57,259 nucleotides of DNA from Acidimicrobiia bacterium. GTDB lineage: Bacteria; Actinomycetota; Acidimicrobiia; IMCC26256; PALSA-610. Under the pieces are notes generated by a model. That model was not told the origin of the DNA. It worked only from the letters and a program-made list of their open reading frames with translations, and made no database searches. The number at the start of each line of letters is the position of its first letter. The stretch's first letter is position 1. Of the stretch, positions 7,883-16,426 are shown in pieces. The stretch spans positions 1 through 57,259 of the forward strand of contig DATBAK010000048.1 of the NCBI GenBank assembly GCA_036271555.1, in the 5' to 3' direction. The position numbers and the translations under genes were made by a program.

Positions 7883-8493
7883 TGCGACGCCACCCGCGTC
7901 ATGATGAAGAGCGTCGCGATCTGCATCACACCGGTGACCCCGGCGGTGTACACGAAGCGTTGCATCAGCTTGCCGATGATCTCGCCGTCCGGTTCGGGTT
8001 TGTTCATCTCGAACAGCACCGCGATGTTCGCGGGCTCGAGAACGCCGAGCGCGATCGCGGCCATGACACCGACGATGCAGAACGACGCGACGAGCCAACC
8101 GTGGTTGAGCGCGCCCGGATTCAGGTTGCCGTACTTCAAGGCGAGCTGGAAACCCGCCGCGAGCGTCATCACGACGACGGTCGGCATGATCACGACCATC
8201 TTCGGCATGAACTTCGCGGTGAACTCGGCGCGCGCCGGGATCGACATGCGCCCGATGATCGGGCCGACGATGAGGCCGACGAACAAGTCGATGGCGGTCC
8301 AGAGCCCCCCGCCGACGACGTGGAAGAACTCGAGCGACCAGAACGTGTTGATCTGGATCGCGATCACCAGCGCGACGAGGATCACGCCGACGATCGGCAG
8401 CGCCTTGACCGGCACGATCGGGACCTTCGGCCGGGCTGACGCACCGGCCCCCGCCGGTCCGGACGGCGTGACGAGATCGGCAGTACTGGCCAC
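7879..8493 (-). CDS. Integral membrane protein of unknown function (five to six helices)
   Basis: About 204 residues: a soluble N-terminus, then hydrophobic segments beginning PIVGVILVALVIAIQINTFW. The conserved-looking stretch FHVVGGGLWTAIDLFVGLIVG with His, Gly and Asp in membrane helices recalls DUF2269/CopD-like membrane proteins, but this is only a resemblance. The GTG at 8493 is preferred over TTG at 8499 because GGGGGG then sits 6 nt upstream. Translationally coupled to the next membrane protein. Confidence 0.7.
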   Translation of the reverse strand: MASTADLVTPSGPAGAGASARPKVPIVPVKALPIVGVILVALVIAIQINTFWSLEFFHVVGGGLWTAIDLFVGLIVGPIIGRMSIPARAEFTAKFMPKMVVIMPTVVVMTLAAGFQLALKYGNLNPGALNHGWLVASFCIVGVMAAIALGVLEPANIAVLFEMNKPEPDGEIIGKLMQRFVYTAGVTGVMQIATLFIMTRVASH

Positions 8494-8545
8494 CGGCAAC
8501 CCCCCTGTAATGGCCCGAATCTACGCCGGAAACACGCTTCTCGCT

Positions 8546-8620
8546 TGGAGGCGGCGGTGGGAATTGAACCCACGTCCAGGGTTTTGCAGACCCTTGCCTG
8601 AGCCACTCGGCTACGCCGCC
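8546..8620 (-). tRNA. tRNA-Cys (anticodon GCA)
   Basis: On the minus strand the sequence folds as a full cloverleaf: acceptor GGCGGCG/CGCCGCC, D-arm with AGCCGAGTGGCTCAGGC, anticodon stem AGGGT/ACCCT around loop CTGCAAA (anticodon GCA), and T-arm GGGTTCAATTCCC. The discriminator base is U, an identity element of tRNA-Cys, and CCA is encoded (8548-8546). The tRNA body is 8549-8620 (72 nt). Confidence 0.95.
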
Positions 8621-8708
8621 GGAACCCGGGAGCGTAGAGCATCGGGGGTCGCGCATCGGGGCCCGAATCGCTTCGGTCGGGGCCCGGATCGGCCGATGAG
8701 ACCGGGAC

Positions 8709-9689
8709 ATGCCGGACTCCGTGGTCTCCCTGAACTCGGTCTCGCGCGCGTTCGGCGAGGTTCTCGCGCTCGACGGCTTCAGCCTCGACGTCCCCGCGGG
8801 GACGATCGCGATGCTGCTCGGCCCGAACGGCGCGGGGAAGACGACCGCGGTCCGTCTGGTCACCGGCGCGATGCCGGCCGACTCGGGCACGCTGCGGGTC
8901 TTCGGTGTCGACCCGACCGTCGACGGCGAATCGGTGCGCCGGCGCTGCGGGGTCGTGCCCGCGCGCCCCGCGCTGTACGACCGTCTCTCCGGCTACGAGA
9001 ACCTGCGCTACGCCGCGCTGCTCTGGGACGTCGACGACATCGAAGGCGCGATCACGAGCGCGGCCACCCGCTTCAGCATCGTGGAAGCACTCGGCCAGCG
9101 GGTCGGCGGCTACTCGACCGGCATGAAGGCGCGCCTCGCGCTCGCGCGCGCCACGCTGCACGAGCCCGACCTCCTGCTGCTCGACGAGCCCACCGCGGGC
9201 CTCGACCCCGAGTCGGCGAAGGCCGTGCTCGGCCTCATCGGCGAGATGGCGCACGACGGCAAGACCGTGTTGATGTGCACGCACCTGCTGCTCGAAGCCG
9301 AGGGCCTCGCCGACCACGTCGTCGTCATGGATCACGGCCACACGCTCGCGTCCGGCTCGCCCCGCGAGCTCGTGAGCAAGCTGTGGGATTCGGTCACCGT
9401 CGCGATCGACGCCGAGGAACCCGCGCAGCTCGACCGCGTCCGGAATCTCCCCGGCGTCGTGTCGTACGAGCGCGTGCAGAGCGCAGTCGTCGGTCTCGAC
9501 ACGACCGACCGCATCCCCGACATCGTCGCCGCGCTCGTCGACATGGGCGTGCGCGTCACCCGCGTCGAGCCCCGCTCCCCCACGCTCGAGGAGCTCTACT
9601 TCGCCGTCCGGCGCGGCAACCACGGCAGCCCGTCGGCGCCGCCGCGCCCACCGGCGCCTCCGTCGCCCCGAGAGGTGGTCGCGTCATGA
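8709..9689 (+). CDS. ABC transporter ATP-binding protein (drug/ABC-2 exporter type)
   Basis: A 326-residue ATPase. Motifs: Walker A LLGPNGAGKTTAVRL near residue 38, signature YSTGMKARLALARA, Walker B LLLLDEPTAGLD and H-loop CTHLLLEAE. The ~100 C-terminal residues resemble the DrrA/CcmA-type regulatory domain and end in a Pro-rich tail. Its stop (TGA inside ATGA, 9686-9689) overlaps the start of repeat R2 copy 1, which separates it from its permease. Confidence 0.9.
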   Translation: MPDSVVSLNSVSRAFGEVLALDGFSLDVPAGTIAMLLGPNGAGKTTAVRLVTGAMPADSGTLRVFGVDPTVDGESVRRRCGVVPARPALYDRLSGYENLRYAALLWDVDDIEGAITSAATRFSIVEALGQRVGGYSTGMKARLALARATLHEPDLLLLDEPTAGLDPESAKAVLGLIGEMAHDGKTVLMCTHLLLEAEGLADHVVVMDHGHTLASGSPRELVSKLWDSVTVAIDAEEPAQLDRVRNLPGVVSYERVQSAVVGLDTTDRIPDIVAALVDMGVRVTRVEPRSPTLEELYFAVRRGNHGSPSAPPRPPAPPSPREVVAS

Positions 9690-9775
9690 GCGGCCAGGCG
9701 CAGACCGACGGCGCGGTCAGTTCGAGCCGCAGCGTGAACCGTCTGGATCGAGCACCGAAGGTCGAAGCCGCATGA
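9686..9775 (+). repeat. R2 intercistronic element, copy 1 (90 bp, ATGA at both ends)
   Basis: The element runs from the ATG overlapping the ATPase stop to the TGA overlapping the permease start, exactly 90 bp. It is an open frame of 29 codons (starting MSGQAQTDGAVSSSR, ending APKVEAA). It shares roughly 70-75% of its bases with copy 2 at 16337-16426, including the block GGCCAGGCGCAGACCG. It may be a coupling spacer, a tiny peptide gene or a structured RNA segment. Confidence 0.6.
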
Positions 9776-10599
9776 GCAAGTTCTCGTACCGTCGGGCGTG
9801 GATCATCGCGAGCACGGACCTGCGCCAGTTGCGCAGCAGCCGCGACTTCTGGCTACCGCTCGGCATCATCGCCGCGCTCTTCTTCGTCGTGATGCCGGCC
9901 GCGCTCTTCGCGGGCCTCTCCACGATCAAGGACGCCGGCATCGTCACGCAGATCGGCAACCTCATGGGCTCGCTGCCCAAGTCGATCCAGCATCAGACCG
10001 CGGGCCGCGCGCCGAACGTGCAGGCCGCGTACGCGCTCGCCGTCTACCTCTTCGCGCCGCTCGCGATCATCGTGCCGCTCACCGTCTCGTCGGCGGTCGG
10101 CTCGCAGACGATCATCGGCGAACGCGAGCGCGGCAGCGGCGAGTTCCTCGCGCACTCTCCGGCGTCGGAGCGCGAGATCTTCATCGGTAAGCTCGTCGCC
10201 AGTCTGCTGCCCGGCTATCTCACCGCGGGGGTCGGGTTCCTGCTGTACTCGTTGATCGTCAACCTGATCGTCGGACCGCAAGTGGGTGGATGGTTCTTCC
10301 CTACGACCAACTGGTGGATCCTCGTCCTCTGGGTGGTCCCGCCGTTCCTCGCCCTGGTGGTCGGCATCATCCTGCGGATCTCGTCGCGCGTGTCGAGCGC
10401 GGCGGCCGCGCAGCAGGCCTCGGCGCTGGTGACGTTGCCGCTCGTGATCCTCGCCTACGCGCTCGCGACCGGATCGCTCTCGCGGGCGAAGCTCTTCGGC
10501 GGCGGGCTCGGGCTCGTGGCATGGATGGGCGCGGTGATCGTGCTCGCGAGCGGCGCGCGCTCGTTGCGACGCGAGCGCCTGCTCGGACTCGGCGCCTAG
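9772..10599 (+). CDS. ABC-2 type transporter permease
   Basis: A 275-residue membrane protein with six hydrophobic segments (first FWLPLGIIAALFFVVMPAALF, residues ~25-45). The segment IIGERERGSGEFLAHSPASEREIFIGK is the characteristic cytoplasmic loop of ABC-2/NatB-like permeases. Its ATG overlaps the terminal TGA of repeat R2, so translation may be coupled through the 29-codon frame. It pairs with the ATPase at 8709. Exported substrate unknown. Confidence 0.85.
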   Translation: MSKFSYRRAWIIASTDLRQLRSSRDFWLPLGIIAALFFVVMPAALFAGLSTIKDAGIVTQIGNLMGSLPKSIQHQTAGRAPNVQAAYALAVYLFAPLAIIVPLTVSSAVGSQTIIGERERGSGEFLAHSPASEREIFIGKLVASLLPGYLTAGVGFLLYSLIVNLIVGPQVGGWFFPTTNWWILVLWVVPPFLALVVGIILRISSRVSSAAAAQQASALVTLPLVILAYALATGSLSRAKLFGGGLGLVAWMGAVIVLASGARSLRRERLLGLGA

Positions 10600-11666
10600 C
10601 CCCCGCGCTCGTCGCGCTCTCCGCGCTCGTCTGCTTGACCGCGGCGTGCTCGGCCGCGAACGGCGCGTCGCCACCGCCCGCGTCACCCGAGGCGACACAC
10701 CCGATCGCGACGACAACGTCGTCGACCTCGACCACGACGACCACCACGGTCGCGCCGACGACCACGACGTCGAGCCTGCCGCCCATCGGGATCCCCGCGG
10801 TTCCCTACCGCGTCGGCGCGCACACCTACGAGTGGATCGACGACTCGCGACCGACGCCGGCGAACAACGGCTACCGCGCCAAGTCGTACCGCGAGCTGCT
10901 GACGACGATCTGGTATCCCGCCGAGGGCACACCGAGCACGTACGTGCACCACGGCGCGACCGCCGACCACGCGGCGGCTCCCTTCCCGATCATCCTCTTC
11001 GCGCACGGGCACGGCGGCGAACCGGCCGACTACCTCGCCGAGATCATGAGCTGGACGTCGCGCGGGTACGTGGTGGTCGCCCCCGAGTTTCCGCTGTCGA
11101 ACGGCGACGCGCGCGGCGGCCCGAGCTACGCCGACGTCGCCGAGCAACCGGGCGACCTCAGCTTCGTGCTCTCGCGCGTGATCGGCCTCGACACGCAGCC
11201 GGGCTCGTGGATGTACCAGCTCGTCGACGCGCGTCGCGTCGCCGCGATCGGACATTCGGAAGGCGCGTGGACCGTGCTCGCGTTGGCCGGTAACTCGTGC
11301 TGCCGCGATCGGCGGGTCACCGCCGCGATCGTGCTCGCCGGCGAGATGGCCGTCGGGTTCCCGCGGCCCTTCTACAAGAACGGCGCACCGCCGCTGCTGT
11401 TCGTTCACGCGCGCGACGACGACGTCGTGCCGTATGCGAACGATCGCAACGCGTACGCGCACGCGCCGACTCCGAAGTACTTCCTCACCCTCCCGAAGGG
11501 CGGCCACGTCGCGCCGTACGAGGCGGCGGGCACGCGCGCGAACACGGCGGTGCTCACGGTGACGAACGCGTTCCTCGACCGGTACCTGAAGAACCTCGTC
11601 GCCGTGACGATCGCGTCGCCCGACCGCACGGTCGCGACGCTGTTCGACCAGCTTCCGCGCCCCTGA
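10521..11666 (+). CDS. Secreted lipoprotein alpha/beta hydrolase
   Basis: The product carries a lipoprotein signal peptide (LVALSALVCLTAACS), a Thr/Ser-rich linker (ATTTSSTSTTTTTTVAPTTT) and an alpha/beta hydrolase domain. Visible catalytic pieces: oxyanion region LFAHGHGGEPADY, nucleophile elbow GHSEGAWTV, acid region ARDDDVVPYAND and His in KGGHVAPYEA. It looks like a dienelactone hydrolase/PAF-acetylhydrolase-type esterase outside the cell. No start codon exists between the preceding stop (10599) and the signal peptide, so the nearest in-frame ATG at 10521, overlapping the permease by 79 bp, is used; the N-terminus is uncertain. Confidence 0.75.
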   Translation: MDGRGDRARERRALVATRAPARTRRLAPALVALSALVCLTAACSAANGASPPPASPEATHPIATTTSSTSTTTTTTVAPTTTTSSLPPIGIPAVPYRVGAHTYEWIDDSRPTPANNGYRAKSYRELLTTIWYPAEGTPSTYVHHGATADHAAAPFPIILFAHGHGGEPADYLAEIMSWTSRGYVVVAPEFPLSNGDARGGPSYADVAEQPGDLSFVLSRVIGLDTQPGSWMYQLVDARRVAAIGHSEGAWTVLALAGNSCCRDRRVTAAIVLAGEMAVGFPRPFYKNGAPPLLFVHARDDDVVPYANDRNAYAHAPTPKYFLTLPKGGHVAPYEAAGTRANTAVLTVTNAFLDRYLKNLVAVTIASPDRTVATLFDQLPRP

Positions 11667-11684
11667 CGGGCGCATTGCGGTCGG

Positions 11685-11690
11685 TACCAT
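11685..11690 (+). promoter_or_regulatory. Candidate leaderless -10 box (TACCAT)
   Basis: TACCAT ends 5 nt before the GTG at 11696 that begins a signal peptide. No ribosome-binding site is visible there. The spacing suggests a leaderless transcript starting at the start codon. Confidence 0.3.
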
Positions 11691-11695
11691 GCCGC

Positions 11696-12883
11696 GTGCG
11701 TCGCGCCCGGTTCCGAACCGTCACGCTCGCAGGCGCGTTGGCTCTGGCGTTGGCCGCGTGCCACGGCGGGAGCGGCTCGTCGGCCGGCGGTGGCACCACG
11801 TCGTCGGTTCCGACCTCGTCGGCCGCGACGACCACCACGACCGTCACCGCGGCCGGACCCGCGATCGCGTTCAGCACGCAGGGCGACGAGCTCGACGCGT
11901 ACCCGACGACGCGCCCGTTCGCGACGCAGGTCGTCGTGCCGTCGGCCGACGCCGACCGCGACGGCGTCGACGTCAGCGGGCAGATCTGCTTCGATCCGAC
12001 CGACCCGACGCGCTTCGTCGCGGTCGACCGCACCGCCGCCGCGGACGCGCAGGTCGGCTGGGGCGTGTTCGACCTGTCGGGATCGACGCTCGGCAAGCTC
12101 GGCGCCAGCGAGACCGCGCGGCTCGTGCCGACGTTCCAACCTTCTGCGGACGCGCCGACGCCGTTCGGGTGTGCATTCCTTCCCGACGGACGGCTACTGA
12201 CGACCGACCTCGGAAACCGCACGGGCGGGAACGCGAACGGTCAGCTCGTCGAGTGGTTCCCGCCGCTCGATCGCGAGCGCGTGCCGTCGTGCAAGGTCGC
12301 GGTGACGCTCGCCGCGCCCGAAGGCGTGCTCGTCGACGCCGATCATGTGCTCGTCGCCGAGTCGCGCGGGCGCGGCATCACGAGCTTCCTCACGTCGACG
12401 CTCCCGAGCGCGGCGAGCCCGGCGGGCGGCTGCTCACAACGCGACGCGACGCATGCCCTGATCGCGTTCGGCGTGGTGCACACGTCCCTGGTCGCGAACG
12501 CCGCGACCCTCGGGCTCGCGAATCCCGCGGTGCTCGTGCGCGCGCACAACGGCGACCTGCTCGTGTCGACCCCGCGCACCGGCGCGATCACGGAGATCAC
12601 CGCCGACGGTCACTTCGTGCGTCGCGTCCTCGCGCCGGCAACGAGCGCGCTCGGCACGCGGCCGTTCGCGAACGGCACCCCGGTCGGGCTCGCGGTCGCG
12701 CCCGACGGCGCGCTCTACTACGCGGATGCGGGCTTCGAGCGCCGCGGCGCCACGGTCGTTCCCGGCGTGCGCGCGGGCACGATCCGGCGCATCGCGTTCG
12801 TCGGCAACCGCCCGCTCCTCCCCGAAGTCGTGGGCAGCGGCCTCCACGATCCCGAAGGCCTCGCGATGTGGGAAGCGCAGTAG
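11696..12883 (+). CDS. Secreted lipoprotein, probable NHL/SMP-30-like beta-propeller
   Basis: A 395-residue lipoprotein. The signal peptide is MRRARFRTVTLAGALALALAAC with Cys as the lipidation site, followed by a Ser/Thr-rich linker. The mature part has repeated propeller-like segments (PFGCAFLPDGRLLTTDLGN; APEGVLVDADHVLVAE; NPAVLVRAHNGDLLVSTP; VGLAVAPDGALYYADAGF) and ends GLHDPEGLAMWEAQ. Such propellers often bind sugars or lactones; the substrate is unknown. It follows the other secreted lipoprotein gene after 29 bp but probably has its own promoter. Its 3' end is 3 bp from the convergent GGDEF/EAL gene. Confidence 0.8.
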   Translation: MRRARFRTVTLAGALALALAACHGGSGSSAGGGTTSSVPTSSAATTTTTVTAAGPAIAFSTQGDELDAYPTTRPFATQVVVPSADADRDGVDVSGQICFDPTDPTRFVAVDRTAAADAQVGWGVFDLSGSTLGKLGASETARLVPTFQPSADAPTPFGCAFLPDGRLLTTDLGNRTGGNANGQLVEWFPPLDRERVPSCKVAVTLAAPEGVLVDADHVLVAESRGRGITSFLTSTLPSAASPAGGCSQRDATHALIAFGVVHTSLVANAATLGLANPAVLVRAHNGDLLVSTPRTGAITEITADGHFVRRVLAPATSALGTRPFANGTPVGLAVAPDGALYYADAGFERRGATVVPGVRAGTIRRIAFVGNRPLLPEVVGSGLHDPEGLAMWEAQ

Positions 12884-12886
12884 GGG

Positions 12887-14644
12887 CTAATTGCCTCCGG
12901 CTGCGGCGGCGCGGGCCAGCGCGACGACGGGAATGTCTTCGCGCACGACGCCGTCCTGGAGGATGTCGGCCATCGCGTCGGCGTCGACCGCGCTGGTCCA
13001 GTACCAACCCATCGCGGTGTCGCAGCCGAGTCGGCGCAGGCGCGCGGCCTGCTCGACCCGCTCCACACCCTCGGCCGTGACCTTCATCCCGAGCGCGTGG
13101 CTCATCGTGATGACGGCCTGCACGATCGCGACGTCGGACTCGAGCTGGTCCATGCTCTCCACGAAGCTGCGGTCGAGCTTCACCACGTCGACCGGCAGTC
13201 GCTTGAGGTAGCTGAGCGACGAGTAGCCGGTGCCGAAGTCGTCGATCGCAACGCGGATGCCGAGCCGGCGCAGCGCCTCGAGCGTCTCGACCGTCTGGTC
13301 GATGTCGGTGAGCGCGGTGCGCTCCGTGATCTCGAGGCGCAGGCCCCGCGGGTCGGCGCCGGTCTCGCGCATCGTCGCGACGATGTCTTCGACGACGTCG
13401 GGCTGGCGCAAGAAGCGCGGCGACAGGTTCACCGAGACGACCGCGCGCTCGCGCGGGCTGCGCAGGTCCCACCATTCGCGCGCGCACCGGCAGGCCTGGC
13501 GCAGCACGTAGCGGTCGACCGCGACGATGAGGTTCGTCTCTTTCGCGAGCGGCAGGAAGTCGTCGGGCTCCAGCAGGCCGCGCGTCGGGTGCGGCCAGCG
13601 CACGAGCGCCTCGGCGGCGACGACGTCGCCACTCGCGAGCGAGAACTCGGGCTGGAAGCGCACGACGAGCTGCTCGCTGTCGAGCGCGTCCCACAACTCG
13701 TCTTCGAGCTCACGACGCACGGGCTCGCCGGGGTCGACGGGCGAGTCGAACAGCTCCCAACCGGAGCGGCCCTGGTCCTTCGCGACGAACATCGCGAGAT
13801 CGGCGTGACGCATGAGCTCGCCGGTCGTCTCGTCGCCGGCGTGCGAGACCGCGATGCCGACGCTCGCGGTGAGCACGACCTCGTGACCCTCGAAGATGAG
13901 CGGCTCGCCGAGCGCGTCGGCGATGCGGTCGGCGACCGCGGTCGCGGCCCCGACCGAGTCGAGGTCTTCGAGCAACACGCTGAACTCGTCACCGCCGTAG
14001 CGCGCGACGAGATCCTGCGGACGGACACACGATCGCAAGCGGTGCGCCAGGTCGTGCAGCAGGTGGTCGCCCGCGTCGTGCCCGAGGCTGTCGTTGATCT
14101 CCTTGAACCGATCGACGTCGACGTACAACACGCCGAGGCTCGTGCCCGCCTCGCGCGCCTCCTCGACGGCCGAGTCGACACGAGCGAGGAAGCTCACCCG
14201 ATTCGGAAGGCCGGTCAGCTGATCGTGGTGTGCGCGGTGCTCGAGCTCGGCTTCGATGCCCTTGCGCTCGGACACGTCGCGCATGTTGCACACGAGTCCC
14301 TTCACGCGCGAGTCGCCGGCGTGATTGGTGACGACGACCTCGAGCCACCGCACCGCGCCCTTCGCATCGCGCACGCGCAGCTCGGCCCACACCGGCTCAC
14401 CGCCCGGACGGGCCTCGGCGGCGGCGAGGATCGCGCGCGCACGCTCGCGGTCGGGTTCGTCGACGAGGTCGTCGACGAAACGCGCAAGGTCGCGCGCGTC
14501 GTAGCCGAGCACGTGCGTGACGGACGGGCTGACATCGCTCACGTTGCCCGCGCGGTCGACGACCATGAACACGTCGGACGAGTGCTCGACGAGCGCGCGG
14601 AAACGGTCCTCGGTCAATTGCGTGTCGTCGGCACGATTGCTCAC
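12887..14644 (-). CDS. PAS-GGDEF-EAL protein, diguanylate cyclase/c-di-GMP phosphodiesterase
   Basis: A 585-residue cytoplasmic signalling protein with no membrane segment. A PAS domain (residues ~10-130) is followed by a GGDEF domain with intact RYGGDEF at 216-221 and an inhibitory I-site RPQD at 208-211, then an EAL domain with AAEALVRW (EAL at 345-347), DDFGTGYSS at 468-476 and AEGVE near 524. Both catalytic motifs look complete, so it may make or degrade cyclic di-GMP according to the PAS signal. The end of the EAL domain reads MGWYW where QGYYF is usual. The GTG at 14644 has GGAGG 8 nt upstream; a longer reading to 14737 is not needed. Confidence 0.93.
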   Translation of the reverse strand: MSNRADDTQLTEDRFRALVEHSSDVFMVVDRAGNVSDVSPSVTHVLGYDARDLARFVDDLVDEPDRERARAILAAAEARPGGEPVWAELRVRDAKGAVRWLEVVVTNHAGDSRVKGLVCNMRDVSERKGIEAELEHRAHHDQLTGLPNRVSFLARVDSAVEEAREAGTSLGVLYVDVDRFKEINDSLGHDAGDHLLHDLAHRLRSCVRPQDLVARYGGDEFSVLLEDLDSVGAATAVADRIADALGEPLIFEGHEVVLTASVGIAVSHAGDETTGELMRHADLAMFVAKDQGRSGWELFDSPVDPGEPVRRELEDELWDALDSEQLVVRFQPEFSLASGDVVAAEALVRWPHPTRGLLEPDDFLPLAKETNLIVAVDRYVLRQACRCAREWWDLRSPRERAVVSVNLSPRFLRQPDVVEDIVATMRETGADPRGLRLEITERTALTDIDQTVETLEALRRLGIRVAIDDFGTGYSSLSYLKRLPVDVVKLDRSFVESMDQLESDVAIVQAVITMSHALGMKVTAEGVERVEQAARLRRLGCDTAMGWYWTSAVDADAMADILQDGVVREDIPVVALARAAAAGGN

Positions 14645-14836
14645 CAAGTCCTCCAACCGGGTCTCGCGGCCGGGCGCGCGAGCAGGGCGCGTTCGCGGTC
14701 GCTCGGATCGGGTCCCGTGCCCTCCACCGCTTCTCATCGACCGGTTCGGGCCCCGTCTTGACCCTCGGAGCAGGCGAAACGGCGCCGGGTAACGTTGGCG
14801 CGCTCCGTTCGTCCCGATCGAGGAGATCCGTGCCGC

Positions 14837-14913
14837 TCCGTCGCACTCGCTTCGCTCGCCGCCCCCGACGCCTCAGTCCCCGGCTCGGGCCGGCCGCACC
14901 GCGACCCACCTGG
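14837..14913 (+). repeat. R1 dispersed repeat, copy 2 (partial)
   Basis: It contains TCGCTTCGCTCGCC and GACGCCTCAGTCCC in the same order as copy 1, then diverges. It sits in the 286-bp gap between the GGDEF/EAL gene and the condensing-enzyme/DUF35 gene and ends just before the latter's ribosome-binding site. Nothing else is recognisable in that gap. Confidence 0.5.
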
Positions 14914-14930
14914 TCTCCGGAGGACCTGAC

Positions 14931-16340
14931 GTGAATGCCCGCTTGGCGGCCGTCGGCGGCGCCGCGCCCACCCACCGCCTCCCCGCCGCCGCGGTTGGCA
15001 AGGCCTGGGGACGGGGCGGCGGCCGGGGGCAGGCCGCGGTGTGCGCGCCCGACGAGGACACCCTGACCCTGGCCTGGGAGGCCGGCACCCGGGCCCTCGA
15101 CGCGGCCGGTATCGAGCCGGCGGCGGTCGACGGCCTGTGGTGGGGAACGACCCGCCCGCCCTTCGCCGAGGGGCCGAGCCACGCCTTCCTCGCCGGCGCG
15201 CTCGGGCTCGCCGCGGAGTCCGGCGGTGCGTTGTCGTCGGGCTCGACCCACGCCGGCATCGACGCGCTGGCCGCGGCCTCCGACGCGATCGTGGCGGGCA
15301 GCGCCCGCGTCGCGCTCGTGATCGCGTCCGACGCGCTGCGGGCCGGGGTGGGCACCGCCGCCGAGGCCCGTTGCGGCGCCGGCGCGGCGGCGCTGGTGCT
15401 CACCGCCGATGGCGGCGCGGCATCGATCGGCGCCCGCATCACGCGCCACCTTCCCGTCGTCGATCGCTACCGCGGCGACGCCGAGTCCGACACCCGCGAC
15501 CTCTACGACGGCCGCCTGTTCCGGGAGGAGATCTTCCTGCCGCTGACCTCGGGAGTCGTCGAGCAGCTCAATGCGCTCGACCCCCGCGCGTGGTCGCTCC
15601 CCGATCCCGACGGTCGCCTCGGCGGCACGCTCGCCAAGCAGACCGGCGCGGGCGCCCCGCCGTCGGCCGAGGTCTACGGCGAGCTCGGCGACACCGGCGC
15701 CGCGGCCGCGCTGCTCGGCGCGGTCGGCGCGCTCGACGCGGCCGGCACCGTCGGCATCGTCGGCTACGGCGGCGGCCGCGCCACCGCGATCGCGATCCAC
15801 GCCGACCGGCCGGTGCCCGGCGCCACCGCGGTGGCGCGCGCGATCTCCGAGGGCGAAGAGATCGGCTACACGGAGGCGCTGCGGGCGCGCGGGCAGCTGG
15901 TCGCGAGCGGCGAGACGATCCCGATGGGCGTTCCGCCGGAGAGTGCGATGTTCGTACGCGGCGCGGAGGAGATGCTCGGGCTGCTCGGTGGCCGGTGTGT
16001 CGACTGCGGCACGATCAGCACTCCGCCGTCGATCCATCCGCACTGCATCGCGTGCGGTGGCCCGAAGCTCGAGCCGGTCGCGCTGGCGCGGCAGGGCACG
16101 GTGCACACGTACGTCGTGAACCACACGATGCCGGCGCCGTTCGTCGCGCCGCTCCCGCTCGCGGTGCTCGACCTCGACGACGGTGCGCGGCTCATGCTCC
16201 AGGTCGTCGGCAAGGGTGAGCAGCTCGCGATCGGCGCCAAGATGCGGCTCGTGCTGCGGCGCTACGCGTACGAGCGCGGCGTGCCCGTGTACGGATTCAA
16301 GGCGAAGCAAGTGCCGTCGGCAGCGGAGGTCGGTCAATGA
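14931..16340 (+). CDS. Condensing-enzyme-like domain fused to a DUF35 (Zn-ribbon/OB) acyl-CoA domain
   Basis: A 469-residue two-domain protein. Residues ~1-330 have the thiolase/KAS III/HMG-CoA-synthase-like fold (VDGLWWGTTRPPF, ASDAIVAGSARVALVIASD, GSVDAL-type glycine-rich turns). Where family members have the nucleophilic Cys (xCxAG), this protein reads GSTHAG with Thr106, so the condensing activity may be lost. Residues ~340-469 are a DUF35 module: a zinc ribbon with C356, C359, C372 and C375, then an OB fold. DUF35 proteins shuttle or present acyl-CoA to partner thiolases. GTG start with GGAGG upstream. The gene abuts repeat R2 copy 2 and the thiolase, its probable partner. Confidence 0.8.
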   Translation: MNARLAAVGGAAPTHRLPAAAVGKAWGRGGGRGQAAVCAPDEDTLTLAWEAGTRALDAAGIEPAAVDGLWWGTTRPPFAEGPSHAFLAGALGLAAESGGALSSGSTHAGIDALAAASDAIVAGSARVALVIASDALRAGVGTAAEARCGAGAAALVLTADGGAASIGARITRHLPVVDRYRGDAESDTRDLYDGRLFREEIFLPLTSGVVEQLNALDPRAWSLPDPDGRLGGTLAKQTGAGAPPSAEVYGELGDTGAAAALLGAVGALDAAGTVGIVGYGGGRATAIAIHADRPVPGATAVARAISEGEEIGYTEALRARGQLVASGETIPMGVPPESAMFVRGAEEMLGLLGGRCVDCGTISTPPSIHPHCIACGGPKLEPVALARQGTVHTYVVNHTMPAPFVAPLPLAVLDLDDGARLMLQVVGKGEQLAIGAKMRLVLRRYAYERGVPVYGFKAKQVPSAAEVGQ

Positions 16341-16426
16341 GGGCCAGGCGCAGACCGCAGGCGCGGTCAATCGCGAAGGTTCGCCGCACCGTGAGGATCG
16401 AGTGCCGGAGGTCGGAGCCGCAATGA
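16337..16426 (+). repeat. R2 intercistronic element, copy 2 (90 bp, ATGA at both ends)
   Basis: The element again runs from an ATG overlapping the upstream stop to a TGA overlapping the downstream ATG, exactly 90 bp. It matches copy 1 over most of its length with a one-base deletion near the left end and a one-base insertion near the right end. The conserved reading (GQAQTAGAVNREGS...) is therefore in a different frame from the ATGA-bounded one and is continuous with the thiolase frame, which makes conservation of DNA or RNA more likely than conservation of a peptide. Confidence 0.6.

Noticed and set aside
7445-8890. A 481-codon minus frame covering two membrane proteins and tRNA-Cys
   Set aside because: Only its last part is protein-like; the rest runs out of frame through the neighbouring gene and the tRNA.
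8382-9623. Minus-strand frame opposite the ABC ATPase
   Set aside because: His/Asp/Arg/Gly-rich low-information product typical of antisense in high-GC genomes; the plus strand has full ABC motifs.
9686-9775. The 29-codon frame in R2 copy 1 as a conserved peptide gene
   Set aside because: In copy 2 the matching words are in another frame, so a conserved peptide is not supported; kept as a repeat.
14645-14737. Longer N-terminus for the GGDEF/EAL protein
   Set aside because: The added residues are basic and motif-free, and the GTG at 14644 has a strong GGAGG at ideal spacing.
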